Shown here: piece after piece, positions 58,891-64,000 of the stretch
Layout of the letters: the number at the start of each line of letters is the position of its first letter
Position numbering within the stretch: position 1 is the stretch's first letter
From: Blastomyces gilchristii SLH14081
Lineage: Eukaryota; Ascomycota; Eurotiomycetes; Onygenales; Ajellomycetaceae
DNA length: 64,000 nucleotides
Reading direction: 5' to 3'
NCBI RefSeq assembly: GCF_000003855.2
Contig: NW_003101674.1
Location: forward strand, 343,387-407,386
The notes under the pieces: generated by a model
Seen by the model: the letters and a program-made list of their open reading frames with translations, nothing else
Told to the model about the DNA's origin: nothing
Database searches by the model: none
Position numbers and translations under genes: made by a program

Positions 58891-59469
58891 ATTAAAATGA
58901 TATTAATTATAATCTGTGTTCAGAAAAGTAATGATATTTAATAACACTTTCTGTTGAATTTTCAACAAATGAGTACTATGTTATGATATTATATAAGTGA
59001 GAAATGATTTCATGGTCTCATTTAATACCATTTTCAATAATAAGATCAGAATGAAAATGTGACTAAGAATTCAAACATATTCTTTATCTGAGACTAGATT
59101 TTTATTTGAAAAGTGAATCTGAAACCTTTAATATTTGAAATAACATGATTTGAAATCAATGTGATAAACATAAATCATGATCAGAAGTAATGCTTTTAGG
59201 TAATATGACAACTGTAAAGTTTAATCCTGGTCTCAGACACGGTCACACGGTCAGTCTATATATAAGAAACTCACTTATTACATATTTAATTTGAACAGAG
59301 ATGAGAAAGAAAGATCTACACAGTTAGTAGAAAAACTGATCTATTTCTTTATATCACACACAGTATATGTACTATCAATTGATTGATAATCATTGCTATA
59401 CAACAAAGATAACTTCTAATCTGATAATCTTAAGAGTATTAGAACTATACTCTTAAAGAGAAGAGTATT

Positions 59470-60000
59470 ATTATACTCTTAGCTATGTCAAGACTCTGTT
59501 GCAGTTTCACATAACTTATCACTTTTATACAGATGATTTCATTTTATTTGAACTGATTTTCAATCATTCTATAACATTATTCAGATATATTATATAAAGA
59601 TCTGATTAATGAATATAAGAATCTTACTTCTATACAAGATTAGCAGATTACTCTTTCTTAACAGTGAGACACTGCTGAGATATCACTCTGACTATTCTCA
59701 CTTATGAAATGAAAGAAGAGTATTCACTCATTGTCTATATAGAATAGCTAGATACTGACTTCTTATCAAAGAAGTCAGCAATTTATTTTTTTTCTACTGA
59801 AATATATATAAGAGTTACTGTGTTTCTCATACAATCTTCTTAGTATACTAAGTATCATATCTGTGATATTCTCATAATAACTCTGTAGTCTACAAGCTCA
59901 CTATTTAAGTAAGATAGTTAAGCTCACTTATACAGCTTCTCAACAACTATCTCTACATGACACTGCTGACTAGTCACCGCTTCAGTTCAGTCATGTTACA
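59470..60000 (+). repeat. Gypsy-2c 3' LTR (531 bp)
   Basis: Partner of 44946-45477; ends GTCATGTTACA followed by the target duplication TTCAA. Confidence 0.93.
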
Positions 60001-60005
60001 TTCAA

Positions 60006-60152
60006 ACACTTATAACATGCATCATGAAGTACTTATACAAGCAGCAATTGATGATTTGAATGCACAATTGATTTCTAATTACACTGAGACTGCTAAAAAA
60101 TATGAAATCAGTTGATATATATTATCACAGTGATATAGAGATGTTTAAATAT
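60006..60152 (+). pseudogene. Pogo-like transposase, N-terminal fragment
   Basis: From ATG 60017 the frame reads MHHEVLIQAAIDDLNAQ, then ISNYTETAKKYEIS, with TGA, TGA and TAA following (YILSQ, YRDV). This is the helix-turn-helix (psq-type) opening of fungal pogo/DDE1 transposases, usually AIDxLNxQ-xPNYxxTAKKYxVxRSTLxRRxxG, shown in pieces. The first stop sits where Arg is expected (CGA to TGA). Gypsy-2c is inserted just upstream of the ATG, so its 5' sequence lies at 44888-44945; Gypsy-2d cuts the gene at 60153, and the rest must lie beyond the window. Confidence 0.72.
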
Positions 60153-61052
60153 TGTAATATAATGAAACTGAAGCGGTGACTAGTCAGCAGTGTTATATAG
60201 AGATAGTTGTTTGAGAAGCTGTATAAGTGAGCTTGACTATCTTACTTAAATAGCAAGCTTGTAGACTACAGAGTTATTGCTAGAATATCACAGATATGAT
60301 ACTTAGTATACTAAGAAGATTGTATAAGAAACACAGTAACTCTTATATATATTTTAGTAGAAGAAAAATGAATCACTAACTTCTTTAATAAGAAGCAGCA
60401 TCTAGCTATCTATATAGATAATGAGGGGATAGTCTTCTCTCATTTCATAAGTGAGATAGTCAGAGTGATATCTCAGCAGCATCTCACTGTAGAAAGACCG
60501 TGGCGATGGTGTATGCAGCACCGTAGCACTGCGTGGGAAACAAGGCGCGTGGGTTCGAATCGCAGGGGAATCCATTAAATCCGAACTCAAGCACTCAGGT
60601 CCTAATAAATACAGAGGTGTACAAATCGCTCAATGAATTGCTCTATGTTCCTGGGCTGGGAAGTTATTATCGCATGTATCTAAATTGTCACTCCTTTGTA
60701 TTTTCCTATGTTCTTGTTATCTTGGCGTGGTCTCAACACCTGTATTTCCTTCTGTATAACCAACACTTGACCTGTATTTAACATCACGCAAGGACTCATC
60801 ATTAGCTCCGCTTGCATATGAGTATAATGGAAGAATAATAATAATAATAATAATAACTGTTAAGAAAGAGTAATCTGCTAATCTTATATAAAAGCAGAGT
60901 TCTTATATTTATCAATCAGATCTTTCTATAATATATTCAAATGATATTATAGAGTGATTGAAAACTGATTCAGACAGAATGAAATTATCTGTATGAAAGT
61001 GATAAGTTATATGAAAGTATAATAGAGTCTTGACACAGCTGAGAGTATGATA
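60153..61052 (-). repeat. Gypsy-2d 3' LTR, interrupted by a SINE
   Basis: 900 bp in total, about 530 bp without the SINE and its duplication. It begins TGTAATAT... on the plus strand, the reverse complement of the LTR end. Confidence 0.9.
60498..60855 (+). mobile_element. tRNA-derived SINE, copy 2
   Basis: 358-bp SINE in the Gypsy-2d LTR. The head has an A-box-like TGGCGATGGTG and a clean B box GGGTTCGAATCGC; the tail is an AAT repeat. Target duplication ACTGT(TA)AGAAAGA at 60486-60497 and 60856-60869, the left copy 2 bp shorter; the uninterrupted site is seen in other LTR copies (for example CTCTTTCTTAACAGTGAG near 59650). Less mutated than the LTR around it, with CpG and GGCGCG retained. 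Confidence 0.9.
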
Positions 61053-61499
61053 ATACTCTCTTTTTTAAGAATATAGTCTCAATATTCTTAAGATTATCAG
61101 ATTAGAAGTTATCTTTATTATATAGTAATAGTTATTAACTGATTGACAGTATATATACTTTATATAGTATAAAGAAATAGATGAGTTTTTCTGCTGACTG
61201 TATAGATCTTTCTTTTTCATCTCTATTTAAATCAAATATATGATAAGTAGGTTTCTTATATATTAATTTAAAATATGAAAAATGTAGTTAATAAGTGACT
61301 TACAGATCTCTCATTATATTTCATTCTATATATAGAATTCTTTATAAAAGTGATGTATTTTAGAGACAAAGTTAACAGTAGTGATAGAATTTTTTGAAAA
61401 GATTCTTTCTCTCTCTGTGATATATTTTTCTCTTCTTTCTTATCTTTAATAGTGAGTGTATGAGAGTATCATTCTTATAAGATAATAAGAGCATATTCT

Positions 61500-61990
61500 G
61501 ATATTTTCTAGTGATTAAACATCTTCATGATGTGGCTGCAGTCTTCATAACTATTAAGAAAGCCAGGTTGAAGACAGAGACAGCAGTATTAATAAGCTGC
61601 AGAAGTACTGCTTTTATTGTCACATCTTCTTCTTCTTCTGTATCTCTTACAGCTGTGATAGTAGCAGTCATGCTTTGCAGTGAGATGTCATTTCTTCTAT
61701 CAGTCAGTTTTTCTGTGTTTGATTCTTTCTCTGCTCTTCTCACTGCTATTATAACACTGTTTTCTCTCTCAGTCAACACAGTGACATATGACCCTGTGTA
61801 ATCATTTGAAGAGAATCTTGAGAAGAGCTTGATTTCAGAAATAGCAGCTCTGAGAAGCTCAATCTGTAGTTTCTTCTCTATGACATATCTGAGTCCTTCT
61901 CAGAATACTGCTGAGTTGAGTTCACAGAGTCTCATAGTTTCTTCATCTTCTCTCTGTAAGAAGGCTTCAGTACAGTCTCTGATCAGTATC
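61500..61990 (-). pseudogene. Gypsy-2d post-chromodomain frame P2 (best preserved)
   Basis: About 160 sense codons with essentially one internal TGA (at a Trp, FW-E-GL) before a second near the end. It reads DCTEAFLQREDEETMRLCEL, NSAVFW, EKKLQIELLRAAISEIK, FSRFSSNDYTGSYVTVL, TERENSVIIAVRRAEKE, TDRRNDISLQSMTATI, RDTEEEEDVTIKAVLL and RCLITRKYQ. An 84-codon part (61525-61779) is open from an internal Met. Conserved frame in 2a and 2c. No domain recognised; the charged helical character would suit a structural or nucleic-acid-binding protein, which is inference. Confidence 0.5.
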
Positions 61991-62479
61991 ATCATATATC
62001 TGCACTATACTAAGCAGCTGAAGAAAGAGAGAATCTTATACACTCATTTCTTCTCTTACTCTTATTATTTTCATTGTATTTATAATAATAACTTCTGTCT
62101 CTCTGTAAGTATTACTTCATAGAAAGATATCATATCAGCTCTGATAAGAAGCTCAGATGCTTAAGCAGTACAGAGTAAGAATCTCAGAGCTTCAAGTATT
62201 AATAAATTCTGTCAAGACTGAGAAGATTTCTCTTACTCATTTGTAAAAGAAGATAAAAGTGTGAGTTTCTGAAATGAAAAAACATCTCAGAATAACTGAT
62301 CTCAAGAAGAGATCAGCTGATACTGCTATTAAAAGTATTATAAAGATTAATCACTGATTGAAGAGAATCTTACTTCAATTGAAGCAGATAACTAAGATGC
62401 TTTATAAGTTAATAAGTTAATATTTTATACATTTCTTATGTTCTTCTGTGATACTGTAGTACTAATCTCTCTGTAGATA

Positions 62480-62790
62480 AAGATATCAGTGCTGAAGACT
62501 TTAACAGTGAAGAATGAGTTTAATAAAGATATAATTATTAATAAGTAGACTCTGGTCTCTCTTTTTACTTTTTTAGCAGGCTGTGACTCTATTAGAATAG
62601 TAGCAGCTCACAGATTAATAATATTAATCTTTATTAATTTCAAATATTTCTTTCTTTTCTTATTAACTGCTTCAGGAATTTTACACTTATATAGTCTTAT
62701 TAAACTTCTAAAAACTCTTTGAGAGAAAATAGAAGAAGAGTGCTACAGAGTTTATAAGATATCAACTCATCACTGTAAGATTATCTCTGA
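62480..62790 (-). pseudogene. Gypsy-2d post-chromodomain frame P1
   Basis: Homologous to 51885-52178: SYKLCSTLLLFSLKEF, YKCKIPEAVN, then broken around an AGAAAAGAAAG insertion or deletion. Product unknown. Confidence 0.35.
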
Positions 62791-62869
62791 AGAACTCTTT
62801 AAGAAAAATGAGAAGTTTTAAGTAGCATTTCTTATTCAATGTCTCTGATATGTAATAGAGCAGTCTCTA

Positions 62870-64000
62870 CTAGTTCTCTCATAGCTTATAATCTCTTTCT
62901 CAGTATTTTTTAAATACTCAAGTGATTCTCATGAATTCTCTGATAATAAATAATCTTTTCATTTAACAAGATATTGAAGCTTATTATAATATATTCACTT
63001 ATTCAATATTTTCTTCATAAGATATTCAGTATTACTCTCAATCTTAATATTATCTAACTAAGATGATTTCACTTCAGAGCATTGCTTATAGAGCTTTAAA
63101 TAGAAAATGTAAAAAATAGAATGAATTAATTTCAATTCTAAGAGTAATTTCAACTCATATACTTACTTACTTATTACTCTTATTACTGAGAAAGATTCTA
63201 GTCACTACTCACTAAGCTTCTTACACAGTCTCATTATCTTAATATTTTTTACTGAAAGTAGCACTTGATTCTCTATTAAGAACTTTATTAAAAGATGTTT
63301 TTAATTATAGTATTCTATCTGCTACTTCTGAGCATAGTAGATACTTTTCACTATCTTCTTATAAATTTTATTTAAAAGTTTCAATCTCACTTTTACTTCT
63401 AATACTGAGAAGTACTCTGTTCTCTGTATCTGTTTAACATTCTAACTGTCTATTTCTCTTTTTAAAATATTATTCACAATGTCACTGAGTAATGAAGAAT
63501 TATATTTATAATAAGTATAGAAAGAAGATACTTTTAAGATTATATTCTTTATATTATTATATACAAATTCAGTGATCAGAAGATGTTTGAGTCAATTATT
63601 CTGATAATATAAGTAGAACACTTAAAGATACTGTTCTAATGTCTGATTCTGATGTTCAGTCTGATCATCTGTTTGCAGATGAAATACAGTACTGAGAAGA
63701 TATCTTATTATAAGATAATAGTAAAAAGTCAATCAGTATTTACTGATAAAGAGAAATTCTTGATCTGTTATTAATAATTTCAGAGCACTGTGATCATGAA
63801 TAATGATATCTAAAAATAGATCAGTTAATTCAGAGACTTTAATCTTTTTATAAGTGAAAATATATTTTATCATCTTTGTAAAACAGTTAATAATGATTAA
63901 AATTGAGTTATATTCTTTGACTCTTATTAACTTCAGCAGATCAACTATAAAATTCATTAATAGATTCTGTTATAAGTTCTTTGAAACAGATAGTGATATT
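62870..64000 (-). pseudogene. Gypsy-2d integrase core and chromodomain
   Basis: Minus-strand relic cut by the window end. The stretch 63733-63957 is open: NFIVDLLKLIRVKEYNSIL, CFTKMIKYIF, SELTDLFLDIIIHDHSAL, KLLITDQEFLFISKY, which carries the second catalytic Asp and keeps a Gln that is TAA in Gypsy-2c. The chromodomain near 62870-63010 includes the SLEYLKNTEKEI-like block. Confidence 0.88.

Larger units (their letters stand above)
53411..59258 (-). mobile_element. Complete hAT transposon, 5,848 bp
   Basis: DNA transposon inserted in the 3' region of Gypsy-2c, with a perfect 8-bp target duplication TATATAAG (53403-53410 and 59259-59266); Gypsy-2a at about 16360 shows the empty site. Ends are TAGACTGG...CAGTCTA. 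The first ~105 bp match one end of the 506-bp MITEs and the last ~36 bp (GGTCTCAGACACGGTCACACGG) match the other. The 8-bp duplication, the YARNG-like tips and the transposase all identify the hAT superfamily. The transposase fills only the left 2.3 kb; the right 3.2 kb holds another coding-like stretch and microsatellites. Confidence 0.96.
44946..60000 (+). mobile_element. Gypsy-2c, complete chromovirus with LINE and hAT insertions
   Basis: Plus-strand LTR element bounded by a perfect 5-bp target duplication TTCAA (44941-44945 and 60001-60005). 5' LTR 44946-45477, leader and 5' gag, LINE 46018-47405, gag end, protease, RT, RNase H, integrase, chromodomain, frames P1 and P2, hAT 53411-59258, rest of 3' untranslated region, 3' LTR 59470-60000. 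Without the two insertions it is about 7.8 kb. It is inserted just upstream of a pogo-like transposase start. Confidence 0.93.
60153..64000 (-). mobile_element. Gypsy-2d, 3' half (continues past window end)
   Basis: Minus-strand copy: integrase from the right edge to about 63200, chromodomain near 62870-63010, P1 near 62480-62790, P2 at 61500-61990, 3' untranslated region, and 3' LTR 60153-61052 with a SINE inside. It is inverted relative to Gypsy-2c, only 152 bp away, so the two can form a very long inverted repeat. It lacks the hAT, which confirms the empty site (ATATATTAATTTAAAATATG region near 61258). Confidence 0.92.

Noticed and set aside
58678..58941. Phe-rich membrane protein
   Set aside because: Direct translation of the T-rich low-complexity tract in the hAT.
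60498..60580. A functional tRNA gene
   Set aside because: A and B boxes are present, but the cloverleaf is imperfect and the sequence continues into a SINE body, AAT tail and target duplications.
1..64000. Mitochondrial or other organellar DNA, suggested by the high AT content
   Set aside because: Content is nuclear-type transposons with target duplications, a spliced kinase-like gene, and no respiratory or rRNA genes.

Overview
The window is a gene-poor, AT-rich block of a filamentous ascomycete (Pezizomycotina-type) genome made almost entirely of nested, mutated transposable elements. The evidence is: (i) several Ty3/gypsy, Ty1/copia, Tad1-like LINE, hAT and pogo coding remnants in which conserved domains are readable but Trp codons have become TGA, Gln codons TAA/TAG, Gly Glu/Arg and Cys Tyr, as in repeat-induced point mutation (RIP); (ii) copies of one family differ almost only by C-to-T and G-to-A transitions; (iii) the one host-like gene, a kinase at 42.9-43.6 kb, has short GT-AG introns with CTAAC branch motifs. 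I cannot name the species. No bacterial, organellar or CRISPR-like content is visible.

Layout. 1-1900: a short unmutated flank, the end of a hAT element, a 506-bp hAT MITE and a tRNA-derived SINE. 2.04-3.57 kb: copia pol relic (Copia-1). 3.57-14.80 kb: full-length chromovirus Gypsy-1A (minus strand) carrying a MITE and a Tad1-like LINE. 14.80-17.10 kb: 3' part of a second chromovirus family (Gypsy-2a). 17.10-22.76 kb: 5'-truncated Gypsy-1C with two MITEs and a 113-N gap. 22.76-23.86 kb: gypsy RT/RNase H relic. 23.86-32.11 kb: full-length Gypsy-3 (176-bp LTRs). 32.1-33.8 kb: copia gag relic. 33.92-35.82 kb: small gag-only LTR element (TSD TCATT). 35.83-41.08 kb: complete copia element (124-bp LTRs, TSD TGTAT). 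41.1-44.9 kb: the only weakly mutated island, with a broken kinase gene, other exon-like pieces, and a TIR element with an internal minisatellite and a 100-N gap. 44.95-60.00 kb: complete Gypsy-2c (TSD TTCAA) interrupted by a LINE and by a complete 5,848-bp hAT element. 60.0-60.15 kb: start of a pogo-like transposase gene. 60.15-64.0 kb: another Gypsy-2 copy (2d, minus strand) with a SINE in its LTR.

How the parts relate. The 5.85-kb hAT at 53411-59258 shares both termini with four MITEs, each exactly 506 bp and each with a perfect or one-mismatch 8-bp target duplication, so it is the likely autonomous parent. The SINE and the LINE share their last ~20 bases and an AAT-repeat tail, pointing to LINE-driven SINE mobility. 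The gypsy families carry 1.7-3 kb between integrase/chromodomain and 3' LTR; in Gypsy-2 this region holds reading frames preserved in three copies. The mutation pattern hits CpA, CpC and CpG but appears to spare CpT, which differs from the classical Neurospora order. Short units (SINEs, short LTRs, some LTR ends) are clearly less mutated.

Domain borders inside relics are approximate, since they were read by eye through many stops.
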